A stretch of 9,410 bases of DNA from Nitrososphaeraceae archaeon (lineage in GTDB: Archaea; Thermoproteota; Nitrososphaeria; Nitrososphaerales; Nitrososphaeraceae): NCBI GenBank assembly GCA_025922735.1, contig JAICHI010000032.1:1-9410 (forward strand), written 5' to 3'. Shown one piece after another: positions 1-6,657 of this stretch. The translations under genes and the position numbers were made by a program. The notes under the pieces were generated by a model that was not told where the DNA came from, made no database searches, and was given only the letters and a program-made list of their open reading frames with translations. Within the stretch, counting starts at the first letter, position 1. Every line of letters starts with the position of its first letter.

Positions 1-232
1 TGAATCTTGTATTAAGATTCAACCTATTTCTGTTTTGAAAATAAACGCCAACTGAAGGCTCTTCCGCCTACACGAGCCTGAGATATTATATATAAAGGGG
101 AATTAATTCTTACTGCAAAACGTGCCACTGGCAAAGAGCTTCTTAAACTGGCGGACTTGACACAAAAAAGTAGACGTACACATTTTGTAACCCGCAATAA
201 TTAAATTAACAAGAGTGGCAACAGCGCGGGAG
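1..232. other. Intergenic region upstream of tRNA-Arg, no supported gene
   Basis: No ORF with a credible start is visible here on either strand. The stretch holds a perfect 8-bp inverted repeat at 1-8/14-21 with a 5-nt loop, a 6-bp inverted repeat at 56-61/74-79 with a 12-nt loop, and a very AT-rich TATA-like block at 86-96 that could serve either strand. Frame 1 on the plus strand stays open from 82 to a TAA at about 202-204 but has no ATG or GTG in frame; it may be chance or a gene remnant. The plus-strand frame open from 2 to the TGA at 53-55 could be the tail of a gene starting outside the window, but is too short to judge. Confidence 0.5.
201..208 (+). promoter_or_regulatory. TATA-like element for the tRNA-Arg gene
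   Basis: TTAAATTA is centred about 28 bases before the first base of the mature tRNA, which is the normal archaeal TATA-to-start spacing. The surroundings (196-210) are AT-rich and then turn abruptly GC-rich just before the tRNA. The assignment rests on spacing and composition only. Confidence 0.5.
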
Positions 233-322
233 GGGCCCGTAGCTCAGCATGGATAGAGCGCCTGCCTTCTAAATTCTATTGAAGAGAGCCGGAAGTCGTG
301 GGATCGAAGCCCACCGGGCCCG
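233..322 (+). tRNA. tRNA-Arg(UCU) with a 15-nt intron at 37/38
   Basis: The acceptor stem is GGGCCCG (233-239) with CGGGCCC (315-321), discriminator G322, and no encoded CCA. The D stem is GCTC/GAGC (242-245/256-259) with GG in the loop followed by A at position 20, an arginine identity base in many tRNAs. The T stem is GTGGG/CCCAC (298-302/310-314). The anticodon is TCT (268-270), reading AGA and AGG. An intron at 272-286 is inferred from bulge-helix-bulge geometry: CTTC (266-269) pairs with GAAG (281-284), leaving three-base bulges TAA (270-272) and AGA (285-287), which the splicing endonuclease would cut after the second base. The anticodon stem CCTGC/GCCGG contains one T:C mismatch (29:41), and T54 is replaced by A303. 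Both are unusual in an otherwise standard tRNA. Confidence 0.95.
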
Positions 323-350
323 CTCCAAATCTTGCAGGGAGCCTTTTTTT
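322..350 (+). terminator. Hairpin plus T7 terminator after tRNA-Arg
   Basis: GCTCC (322-326) can pair with GGAGC (338-342) across an 11-nt loop, and the stem is followed by one C and seven T (344-350). An oligo-T run alone is enough for archaeal RNA polymerase termination; the stem makes this resemble a bacterial intrinsic terminator. The first stem base is the tRNA discriminator, so the hairpin would compete with the mature 3' end. Confidence 0.65.
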
Positions 351-384
351 AATTTAAGTTAATTGTAGTGCAAAACAAGCTCCC

Positions 385-398
385 GTCCTACCTAGGAC
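385..398 (-). repeat. Inverted repeat across the stop of the membrane protein gene
   Basis: GTCCTA and TAGGAC are separated by two bases and span the TAG stop codon (388-390) of the minus-strand gene. On the minus strand this can form a 5-bp stem with a 4-nt loop, followed further on by the T-rich stretch TTGTTTT (372-378). It may act as the 3' end signal of that gene, but the hairpin is small and could be coincidental. Confidence 0.35.
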
Positions 399-927
399 TG
401 AGATCTATTGGGCCCGCTTTCCTTAGTAATGCAAATGCTCCGCCAGCGGCGTAGGCGATTCCAATGAAGATTCTCGACAGCATTACTGCAATGTCTTGTC
501 GTGTTGCAAAAATCATGCTGTCGATCATGACAGCCGCTGGTACTGCAGCAAGAGAAACTAAAGCAACAATCAGCTGCTCGGGGTTATCAGTATTGCTATA
601 CTTTTTGATCATCAAATAGGTCGACAGGTTGCCAAGACCAATGCCAGCTAGGATAAGGTACTGGTAAAGTGATGGAAAAGCAGCTATTGCAGCAAAAGGT
701 CCTGCCCAACAAATCCCATTGAGTATCTTTGCAGCTGTCGGCCACCTGGTGCTTGTCTTCATCCTGTTCAGGATTGCTGGTAATGCTTTACGCAAACGCC
801 TGTAACTTGCTCCAAATACTGCACCAAAGCTAGCAAGCCAGATTATTACATAGTAATATAGTTGAAGACCGATTATGAAATAAGCAATTTCACTAAGACA
901 AGAAGCAATGACCACAGCTATCGACAC
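388..927 (-). CDS. Unrecognised multi-pass membrane protein
   Basis: I do not recognise the family. From the GTG at 927 the product is 179 residues and very hydrophobic, with likely membrane segments near residues 1-12, 14-40, 72-107 (perhaps two helices), 118-138 and 148-168. A basic loop (YRRLRKALP near 42-50) separates the first and second halves. The GTG start probably cuts the first helix: the same frame stays open upstream to a stop at 1006-1008, and the added residues, including VEVRRAFGVLFIA, complete a good first transmembrane helix behind a basic stretch. That extension has no ATG, GTG or TTG, only ATT codons such as 979-981, which lies about 26 bases after a TATA-like element. The gene lies downstream of the acyl-CoA synthetase on the same strand but probably has its own promoter. 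Coding status is fairly secure; function is unknown. Confidence 0.75.
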   Translation of the reverse strand: MSIAVVIASCLSEIAYFIIGLQLYYYVIIWLASFGAVFGASYRRLRKALPAILNRMKTSTRWPTAAKILNGICWAGPFAAIAAFPSLYQYLILAGIGLGNLSTYLMIKKYSNTDNPEQLIVALVSLAAVPAAVMIDSMIFATRQDIAVMLSRIFIGIAYAAGGAFALLRKAGPIDLSPR

Positions 928-1003
928 TGCTATGAACAGAACGCCAAATGCCCTTCGTACCTCAACTGTCGATTTTGTAATACCCGTCGTGCAACTGCAA
1001 CTA

Positions 1004-1011
1004 ATTTAAAT
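1004..1011 (-). promoter_or_regulatory. Possible TATA element for the membrane protein gene
   Basis: ATTTAAAT is palindromic, so it fits either strand. On the minus strand it would place transcription start near 982, directly at the ATT codon 979-981 that is in frame with the membrane protein. On the plus strand it is too close (about 12 bases) to the ATG at 1020 to serve a leaderless message. Confidence 0.4.
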
Positions 1012-1019
1012 CATCATGA

Positions 1020-1253
1020 ATGTCTTCAACTGATGAAGTAAACGCTATAGCATACACTTTACGCAGCTATGATCTTCCTCTATTCAAGATAATTGATATT
1101 AGCCAAAAGAACTCACTTCGAGAGTTTCTACTCAACCTTAGATCGCAACATCTTGCAAATCAAAAAATGGGAAGTTGTTACTTTGCTTGCCCTCTTACTC
1201 TTGTCCACTTGGCAAGAGCGCTAGCAGCAGTCACCCATTCAATGACTGAATGA
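1020..1253 (+). CDS. Doubtful 77-residue ORF antisense to the synthetase 3' end
   Basis: The ORF starts with ATG and encodes an N-terminal half that looks protein-like, with mixed charge and amphipathic spacing ([18 protein letters not shown]). From 1178 onward it is antisense to the last 25 codons of the acyl-CoA synthetase, so the C-terminal third is probably constrained by the other strand. There is no well-placed TATA box or ribosome binding site, and I recognise no family. It may be a real small gene, but chance is the simpler reading. Confidence 0.2.
   Translation: MSSTDEVNAIAYTLRSYDLPLFKIIDISQKNSLREFLLNLRSQHLANQKMGSCYFACPLTLVHLARALAAVTHSMTE
1162..1167 (-). terminator. T6 run after the acyl-CoA synthetase
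   Basis: Six T on the minus strand lie 11 bases after the TAA or TGA-type end of the synthetase at 1178. This suits archaeal termination, which depends mainly on oligo-T in the non-template strand. There is no strong hairpin in front of it. Confidence 0.45.
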
Positions 1254-3304
1254 TAAACTGGAACATTTGTCTCCTCAATCCGCTCTGAGATCTTTTCCGT
1301 AAACGGTCCTCCCATGGCACCTACTAGTATTGGTTTTTTCTTTTGCTTCTGGAATGAGGCTAGAACATTTACAATCGATTCTTCAAGCGGATCGTCTTGA
1401 AAGACAAACCAAGGCATGATGATGTCAACATTGGGATCGTCCATGAATGATTGTATTGCAAACTGATAGTCGTCAGCATTTGCAGATCCCGTGATGTCGC
1501 AAGGGTTACCTATAACGTAGGTTGATGGATAATGATCCTTAAGTGATTTTTTAGTCTCTTCACTCAATTCTGCTACTTGCAGACCAAGCCTTTCAAACTG
1601 GTCAATTGCAGCAATTATTGGTCCTGCCCCATTGGTTACCATTGCTACTCTACCCCCGTTTGACATCGGTTGCCAGGTGAGTGCCTTGAGCGCCGCCGTC
1701 AGCTCTTCATAGCTATCGACTGAGATGATACCAGCCTGATCTAGTGCCCCCTTCACCACTGCATACGAGCCGCCAAGTGATCCGGTGTGAGAAGCGGCCT
1801 GCTTAGCTCCTCTCGCAGATCTGCCGTTTTTGAATATAACCACGGGTTTGCCCCGCTCTTTGATTACTCTCTTTGCAGTATTCATGAACTTCCTGCCGTC
1901 GCCCAAGCCTTCAACGTAGAGCCCAATGACTCGAGTCTGAGGGTCTTCAGAGAGGTACCAGATCATATCAGCCTCGTCTACATCGGATCTATTGCCATAT
2001 GATATCATCTTGCTCATGCCAAATGTGTCGGAGCTCTCCATGAAGGCGATCCCCACTGTTCCGCTCTGCGACAGGAAAGCGACATCGCCCTTTCTGGGAC
2101 GTATCATTCTTGCATGGCCTTGGAACGCACAATCAAGTCGGTTTTCGCCATTGAACATGCCTATGCAGTTGGGACCAATGATCCTGATCTGCAGCTGCTT
2201 TGACAGCTCTTTGATCTGTCCCTCAATAGTTGCGCGCTCCCCTCCAAGTTCTTTGCCCCCGCCGGAAATAATGACAAAGTTATGTATGCCTTTCTTGGCT
2301 GCCGACCTCAGTAGGTCCGGCACGAACTTCAAATCGACCGTAACGACTACGACATCTACCTTGTCAGGGATCTCATCTAGGCTCTTATACGCTTTAAGGT
2401 CCATGATCTCAGAATAGCCTTTTGCGTTCACGGGATAGACCTTGCCGATATACTCATGCTTTGTCAAGCTTTCCAAAACAGAGTTGCCTACCTTGCCGGG
2501 CTCAGGTGAAGCACCGATCAGCGCCACCGACTTGGCATTGAAGAACAAATCCAGATATTCGGATTCCGGCTGGGCCTTTGATATGACTTCTAGGTCTGGC
2601 TTTTCGCGTAGTAGAATCTTGGCATCAACTACCACGTATTCATTTTCATAAAATATGATGGGGTTAAAGTCAATGCTTTCATAATATGGAGCCATCTCCG
2701 TTCCAAATTTTCCTATATTGACTAGCGCCTCAGCAAGGATATTCAAGTTGACAGGCGGCATGCCGCGGAAGCCCTTGAGAATCTTGTTGCCTTTTAGGTC
2801 GTCTATCATGCTGATTGCATCTTCCTTTGTTATTGGCAAAACTCTGAATGAAACGTCTTTGAAGACTTCAGTGTAAATTCCACCGATGCCGGCCATGATG
2901 ACGGGGCCAAACTGTGGATCGTTCTGCAGACCAACAATGAGCTCCACTCCACCAGCTGGGGCCATTTTCTCGAGCAGCACGCCTTTTACGCTGTTGTACT
3001 GCTTGCTCAACCTGCCGTACATGTCGTTAAATGCATTCTTTACATCAGTCTGGTTCTGAAGCCCGACCTTGACACCTCGAACATCTGTCTTGTGCAAGAT
3101 CTCCGGCGAAACAATCTTCGCGACGAGGGGAAAACCTACTTTCCCTGCCTCTATTTCTGCCTCTTCAACACTCTTGACCAGCGCGTATTTCGGTACCGTG
3201 ACCCCATACTCGCTCAAGACTTGTTTTGCGAGCTCTTCAGTAATTACTTTTTCCTTGTTTGAATAAATGTCATCAAAGAGCTTCTTAACCTTCTCATTGG
3301 TCAT
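1178..3304 (-). CDS. ADP-forming acyl-CoA synthetase (fused beta-alpha), likely 3HP- or 4HB-CoA ligase
   Basis: This 708-residue enzyme converts a carboxylic acid, CoA and ATP to acyl-CoA, ADP and phosphate. Residues 1-235 are the ATP-grasp (beta) part, with [11 protein letters not shown] (69-78) holding His71, equivalent to the beta-subunit phospho-histidine of archaeal acetyl-CoA synthetases. Residues 255-700 are the alpha part: a CoA-binding Rossmann start [15 protein letters not shown] (260-274), IIGPNCIG (375-382), [10 protein letters not shown] (409-418), and the catalytic His506 in [12 protein letters not shown]. All key residues are present and the length matches the fused family. In Nitrosopumilus two such enzymes activate 3-hydroxypropionate and 4-hydroxybutyrate in the autotrophic carbon cycle. 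This gene is probably one of the two, but I cannot tell which from sequence alone; acetate activation is the alternative. A TATA box 29 bases upstream of its ATG suggests independent transcription with a very short leader. Confidence 0.93.
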   Translation of the reverse strand: MTNEKVKKLFDDIYSNKEKVITEELAKQVLSEYGVTVPKYALVKSVEEAEIEAGKVGFPLVAKIVSPEILHKTDVRGVKVGLQNQTDVKNAFNDMYGRLSKQYNSVKGVLLEKMAPAGGVELIVGLQNDPQFGPVIMAGIGGIYTEVFKDVSFRVLPITKEDAISMIDDLKGNKILKGFRGMPPVNLNILAEALVNIGKFGTEMAPYYESIDFNPIIFYENEYVVVDAKILLREKPDLEVISKAQPESEYLDLFFNAKSVALIGASPEPGKVGNSVLESLTKHEYIGKVYPVNAKGYSEIMDLKAYKSLDEIPDKVDVVVVTVDLKFVPDLLRSAAKKGIHNFVIISGGGKELGGERATIEGQIKELSKQLQIRIIGPNCIGMFNGENRLDCAFQGHARMIRPRKGDVAFLSQSGTVGIAFMESSDTFGMSKMISYGNRSDVDEADMIWYLSEDPQTRVIGLYVEGLGDGRKFMNTAKRVIKERGKPVVIFKNGRSARGAKQAASHTGSLGGSYAVVKGALDQAGIISVDSYEELTAALKALTWQPMSNGGRVAMVTNGAGPIIAAIDQFERLGLQVAELSEETKKSLKDHYPSTYVIGNPCDITGSANADDYQFAIQSFMDDPNVDIIMPWFVFQDDPLEESIVNVLASFQKQKKKPILVGAMGGPFTEKISERIEETNVPVYHSVIEWVTAASALAKWTRVRGQAK

Positions 3305-3332
3305 TTTTATTGAGGGAAAAAACCTGTTTAGC

Positions 3333-3341
3333 TTTTATATA
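3333..3341 (-). promoter_or_regulatory. TATA box of the acyl-CoA synthetase gene
   Basis: TATATAAAA on the minus strand is a near-ideal archaeal TATA box. Its centre is about 33 bases before the ATG at 3304, predicting transcription start near 3311 and a leader of roughly 7 bases. Confidence 0.7.
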
Positions 3342-3373
3342 GTTACCTAATGTGTGAAATGTATTATTTTTAT

Positions 3374-4060
3374 TCATTTCTGCAGCACCCTTGCAAAATT
3401 ATTGTATATGTGTCTGCACCGAGCCAATAGCTCTTCCAACTCGTAAGGTGCCGGCAGTATGCTCTCCGGCCTGATCTTTTCAGCGATCAAGTCAGCACTG
3501 TACTGCTTTATCCATGTTTGTATGAGGGGTTCATCGACTTCGAAGTGAAACTGGATGCCAACTGCAGACCCGATCCTGAAGGCCTGCGGGTATAGATCGG
3601 AATAGGCAAGGATCTTCGCGTTTGCTGGCAGGTCATATGTATCTCCGTGCCATTGGAATGTCCTAATCATCTTATCGGTGAAGCCTCTAAATATGTCATT
3701 GCTGCTAGCCGGTGTCAGGTACACATCGTACCATCCTATCTCTTTCTTCTTGCCCTTGTAGACGCGCCCTCCTGCAGCCTGCGCAATAAGCTGTGAGCCA
3801 AGGCAGATGCCCAATACTGGGGTGTCATTCTTCATGGCATTCCTTATGAGCTCTTGCTCTTTTGCCAAGTAGGGTAAATTCTCATAGACTGCCATCGGGC
3901 CTCCGAGGATTACTATGGCATCATATCCCAATGGATTGGTAGGCACAGCGTTATTCGGTGCATTCACCTTTTCGATGTGATAGCCATCATGCACGAACAT
4001 CTGCTCAAGTAAGCCAAGCGTCTCGCATTGAATATTCTGTACTGAAAGTATCTGGGGCAA
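3374..4060 (-). CDS. Class I glutamine amidotransferase, GuaA-like (GMP synthase glutaminase homologue)
   Basis: The 228-residue product is a stand-alone glutaminase domain that releases ammonia from glutamine. The triad is visible: nucleophile Cys86 in GICLGSQ, and His172 with Glu174 in IQFHFEV. The oxyanion strand ILGGPMAVYE is at 51-60, and QWHGDTYDLP (136-145) is typical of the COG0518 branch related to GMP synthase. It is longer than the GuaAa subunit, with a C-terminal helical extension, and no ATP-pyrophosphatase partner is nearby, so a GMP synthase role is doubtful; many such homologues have unknown acceptors. The only usable start is TTG, because a stop lies two codons upstream. It precedes the acyl-CoA synthetase by 69 bases on the same strand, but that gene has its own TATA box. 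Confidence 0.88.
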   Translation of the reverse strand: MPQILSVQNIQCETLGLLEQMFVHDGYHIEKVNAPNNAVPTNPLGYDAIVILGGPMAVYENLPYLAKEQELIRNAMKNDTPVLGICLGSQLIAQAAGGRVYKGKKKEIGWYDVYLTPASSNDIFRGFTDKMIRTFQWHGDTYDLPANAKILAYSDLYPQAFRIGSAVGIQFHFEVDEPLIQTWIKQYSADLIAEKIRPESILPAPYELEELLARCRHIYNNFARVLQK

Positions 4061-4082
4061 TACATATCATGAGTGCTCATTT

Positions 4083-4090
4083 GTATTTAT
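4083..4090 (-). promoter_or_regulatory. TATA-like element for the amidotransferase gene
   Basis: ATAAATAC on the minus strand is centred about 27 bases before the TTG start at 4060, which would make the message leaderless. It lies 13 bases from the oppositely directed element at 4103-4112, so the two divergent promoters are packed into 80 bases. Confidence 0.5.
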
Positions 4091-4102
4091 GGCATAAGGA
4101 AA

Positions 4103-4112
4103 AATATTAAAT
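4103..4112 (+). promoter_or_regulatory. TATA box of the Toprim gene
   Basis: AATATTAAAT, preceded by an A-rich stretch, is centred about 33 bases before the GTG at 4141, predicting a start of transcription a few bases before the codon. Confidence 0.6.
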
Positions 4113-4140
4113 CTGACAGGCGCTACAGATAAGCTGGGCC

Positions 4141-4584
4141 GTGGGCTATCAATATAAAGTCGATGATTATGAGACCCTTGAACGGCTGCGCAGTTTTATC
4201 TGCATGCTCAATGAAGAATCAGAGAAAGGTTCTGTCATCGTCGTCGAGGGTAGACGTGATGCCGAGGCACTTTCTAGGGTAGGTTTCACTGGCAACCTTG
4301 CAGTCTTCCATCATTTTAAGGGGATTGCCCACTTTGTAGACAGCCATGATAGCATAGGCAAGAAGATAATCCTGCTCTTGGACATGGACAGAACTGGCAA
4401 ATACCTCACAAGCAGGCTAGTGGCCCAGCTCCAGTTGAGTAGGCATAGCGTGAACTTGTCATATAAGAGGGCACTTGCAAGAATAACAAATGGCAAAGTG
4501 AGGCATGTGGAGGATCTTGTCATCTATGCACCGCGTATGTCAGGCATTACAGGAAGCCGCAAGGACCTTTACTTTTATACATGA
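4141..4584 (+). CDS. Small Toprim domain protein (UPF0292 type)
   Basis: This 147-residue protein is little more than a Toprim fold. The first acidic motif is VIVVEGRRDAEAL (32-44) with Glu36, and the second is ILLLDMDRTG (77-86) with Asp81 and Asp83, the metal-binding residues of Toprim nucleases, primases and topoisomerases. The EGRRDA form resembles RNase M5 and the UPF0292 archaeal family, whose activity is not firmly known as far as I can recall. A role in cutting or processing nucleic acid is inferred from the fold only. The GTG start fits the upstream TATA box. It precedes dnaG by 85 bases, and dnaG has its own TATA box, so they may be co-transcribed or separate. The C-terminal tail (120-147) is basic and has no recognisable motif. 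Confidence 0.88.
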   Translation: MGYQYKVDDYETLERLRSFICMLNEESEKGSVIVVEGRRDAEALSRVGFTGNLAVFHHFKGIAHFVDSHDSIGKKIILLLDMDRTGKYLTSRLVAQLQLSRHSVNLSYKRALARITNGKVRHVEDLVIYAPRMSGITGSRKDLYFYT

Positions 4585-4634
4585 TTCTCTGAAGGTTTAC
4601 AAAGCACTTATATTCAAGCAAAGAAAAGTGAGAG

Positions 4635-4642
4635 CTATATAC
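4635..4642 (+). promoter_or_regulatory. TATA box of dnaG
   Basis: CTATATAC lies about 31 bases before the TTG start of dnaG and predicts transcription start near 4665. It supports the TTG start rather than anything upstream, since a stop codon in frame (4661-4663) falls between them. Confidence 0.6.
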
Positions 4643-4669
4643 TAGCAAACTGCGAGGTTATGAAAGAAA

Positions 4670-5962
4670 TTGCCCACCACAGGTATAGTAAAATATCATG
4701 TTAAGTTAAAATTTGATGTTGATGGTTTGGTTGAGAAAGCCGATATTATTGGTGCTATTTTTGGACAGACAGAGGGCCTCCTCGGACCAGAAATGAACCT
4801 CAATGAATTACAAAAAGTATCCAAGGTTGGAAGAATTGAAGTAAACGTGGAAACTAAGGGCAACATGACTAAGGGTGATGCCCTGATACCCATGAGTACA
4901 GACATCTCTACTGCCGCGCTAATTGCGGCAGCCATAGAGAGCATTGACAAGGTGGGGCCGTTTCCAGCTAAGTTCGGTCTAGTTGGAATCGATGACATTC
5001 GAGCCATAAAGAAGAAGGTCATAGTTGACCGCGCTAAGAAGATAGTGCAAGACTGGGCTACCAGAACTATAAGCGAGGGAGATGAGATGCTAAAGGATGT
5101 TTATGATGCAAGCAAGCCGGGCAAGCTCACTAGCTTTGGAAAAGCACAGCTGGCCTGCGGCACGGGGGTATTCGACTCTGCCTGGATAATACTGGTGGAA
5201 GGAAGGGCAGACGTCGTCAATCTTCTGCGCGCAGGTTATGACAACGCCATTGCAATAGAAGGTGCAAGGATCGACGAATCTGTGACAAAGCTTACAGAAG
5301 GCAAGCGTGTAGTGGCATTTCTTGACGGCGATCGGGCAGGAGACCTAATACTGAAGGAGCTGCATGGAGTAGTCAAGATAGACAAGGTGCTTAGAGCTCC
5401 GCAGGGTAAGGAAGTGGAGGAATGCACCCCGCTTGAGATATCGGAAATCTTGAAGGACGCGTTCTCGCCTGAAGTACCATCTGTTCAGCAGCCGGTATAT
5501 TCTCCCCACCAGTCCCCTCATCATCAACCGCAGCACCATTACGAGAGGAGGAATTATAGGAGAGAAAGGGATCCACAAGATGATTATCGCACTCAACACG
5601 CGCGACAGCAAGAATCACTACAGTCAGCGCAACCATCCAAAGAGGCGGTGGCTGAGGACAAGGCAGAGATACTCTCTGCAGTCCGCGACGTTTACCCTCA
5701 GATAAATGAAACGCTTGAGGCTGTCGTGCTAGATGGCTCGATGAATACTCTGCTTAAAGTCCCAGTGTCGGAAGTCATCAAGAGGCTCAATAGTGCAGAG
5801 GGTGGCAAGCTGCTGGTAATAGACGGCATTGTCACCCAGAGACTCGTCGATGCAGCCGACAAGGCGGGTATCGAGTACATTGTTGGACACCGGATGACAG
5901 ACTTGAAAAAGCCAGCAGATATCCGAATCAGGACATTTGATGACATTGGCATAAATAACTAG
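4670..5962 (+). CDS. dnaG: Archaeal DnaG primase / exosome-associated Toprim protein
   Basis: Archaeal DnaG has weak primase activity and is a stable RNA exosome subunit that helps bind poly-A-rich RNA. The conserved N-terminus reads KFDVDGLVEKADIIGAIFGQ (14-33). The central Toprim domain has ILVEGRADVVNLL (174-186) with Glu177 and VAFLDGDRAG (215-224) with Asp219 and Asp221; all three metal ligands are intact. Residues about 266-325 form a low-complexity linker rich in Pro, His and Gln, then Arg and Gln. A folded C-terminal domain (about 326-430) follows, the part that in other archaea contacts the exosome cap. There is no zinc-binding or helicase-binding domain as in bacterial DnaG, as expected. 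The start is TTG and no alternative exists in frame. RibK follows after 8 bases, so the two are probably on one transcript. Confidence 0.97.
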   Translation: MPTTGIVKYHVKLKFDVDGLVEKADIIGAIFGQTEGLLGPEMNLNELQKVSKVGRIEVNVETKGNMTKGDALIPMSTDISTAALIAAAIESIDKVGPFPAKFGLVGIDDIRAIKKKVIVDRAKKIVQDWATRTISEGDEMLKDVYDASKPGKLTSFGKAQLACGTGVFDSAWIILVEGRADVVNLLRAGYDNAIAIEGARIDESVTKLTEGKRVVAFLDGDRAGDLILKELHGVVKIDKVLRAPQGKEVEECTPLEISEILKDAFSPEVPSVQQPVYSPHQSPHHQPQHHYERRNYRRERDPQDDYRTQHARQQESLQSAQPSKEAVAEDKAEILSAVRDVYPQINETLEAVVLDGSMNTLLKVPVSEVIKRLNSAEGGKLLVIDGIVTQRLVDAADKAGIEYIVGHRMTDLKKPADIRIRTFDDIGINN

Positions 5963-5970
5963 TAAGGTAA

Positions 5971-6657
5971 ATGCCCGAAATCAAGCTACAGCACATATTG
6001 ACGTTGATCGAGCTCCTTTCAAAAGGAGCCCGCCACAATTTTGTCGAGGTAACTACCACGCTACTTGGCAAGGGTATCGGCAGGTCGCAACAGGCGGCGT
6101 CGAAGCACCTGCTCGACTTGGAAACCTCCGGCTACATCGAGCGCCTGAAAAAAGGGCAAAAGTTTGCAGTCAAGGTAACAGACAAAGGCTATTCTGAGAT
6201 ACAGAGTCTCTATTTGTCGTTGAGAACTGCCCTTGAATCTGTACCTGCCACGATGGATTTCGAGGGCAATGTCATTTCGGGTATGGGAGAGGGGGCATAC
6301 TACATGTCACTGGAGGGCTATAGGAGACAATTCAGAGAAAAATTAGGATATGAGCCGTACCCTGGGACGTTAAACGTCAGGCTAACTGATCAGATATACA
6401 TGAATGGCCGACTCGAGCTTGGTAAGCATCCATCGATATTTATCAATGGCTTTAGTGATGGCACACGTACCTACGGCTGGGTCAAGTGCTATCGTGCGAC
6501 CATAAATGACGGCGCAATAGACAATGCTGCTGTCCTTGTGCTTGAACGCACACACTATGATGATAGCATGGTTGAAGTGATAGCACCGATATCAATCAAG
6601 CAGGCAGCAGGCATCAAAAATGGTGACAGAATAAAGGTGCAGGTGCAGCTTGCTTAG
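5971..6657 (+). CDS. ribK: CTP-dependent riboflavin kinase with HTH domain (RibK/RbkR)
   Basis: The enzyme phosphorylates riboflavin to FMN using CTP rather than ATP, as in the Methanocaldococcus family founder. Residues 1-80 form a winged helix-turn-helix, with a recognition-helix candidate at GIGRSQQAASKHLLDLETSG (35-54). The kinase domain (about 95-228) shows ISGMGEGAYYMSL (102-114), GYEPYPGTLNVRL (127-139) and the late ERTHYD motif (192-197), all typical. Proteins with both parts, called RbkR in other archaea, also repress or activate flavin genes, so this one may be both enzyme and regulator; its target sites are not evident here. The ATG lies 8 bases after the dnaG stop with no separate promoter. 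Its TAG overlaps the TAA of the convergent FAD synthase gene. Confidence 0.96.
   Translation: MPEIKLQHILTLIELLSKGARHNFVEVTTTLLGKGIGRSQQAASKHLLDLETSGYIERLKKGQKFAVKVTDKGYSEIQSLYLSLRTALESVPATMDFEGNVISGMGEGAYYMSLEGYRRQFREKLGYEPYPGTLNVRLTDQIYMNGRLELGKHPSIFINGFSDGTRTYGWVKCYRATINDGAIDNAAVLVLERTHYDDSMVEVIAPISIKQAAGIKNGDRIKVQVQLA
6654..6657. other. Interlocked stop codons of convergent ribK and ribL
   Basis: The four bases TTAG contain the TAG of ribK on the plus strand (6655-6657) and the TAA of ribL on the minus strand (6654-6656). No space is left for a terminator, so the two transcripts must overlap at their 3' ends. Confidence 0.9.

Larger units (their letters stand above)
982..1177. other. Intergenic gap between the synthetase and the membrane protein gene
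   Basis: This stretch carries the putative minus-strand terminator of the acyl-CoA synthetase (T run at 1162-1167) and the palindromic TATA-like ATTTAAAT at 1004-1011. A plus-strand ORF from 1020 runs through it and into the 3' end of the synthetase gene; it is listed separately with low confidence. Confidence 0.5.

Noticed and set aside
82..204. Open frame before the tRNA that reads like a basic peptide
   Set aside because: It has no acceptable start codon, is only about 40 codons long, and contains the TATA-like block.
1028..1080. C/D box small RNA starting at CTGATGA near 1029
   Set aside because: The box C base is C rather than a purine and no CTGA box D lies at the right distance.
1787..3266. 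Plus-strand open frames at 1787-2002, 1992-2417, 2442-2651 and 3069-3266
   Set aside because: All are antisense to the well-supported acyl-CoA synthetase and have no promoter or family features.
4311..5952. Minus-strand open frames inside the Toprim and dnaG genes
   Set aside because: They mirror strongly conserved plus-strand coding sequence, and their translations are Ser/Leu-rich or compositionally odd.
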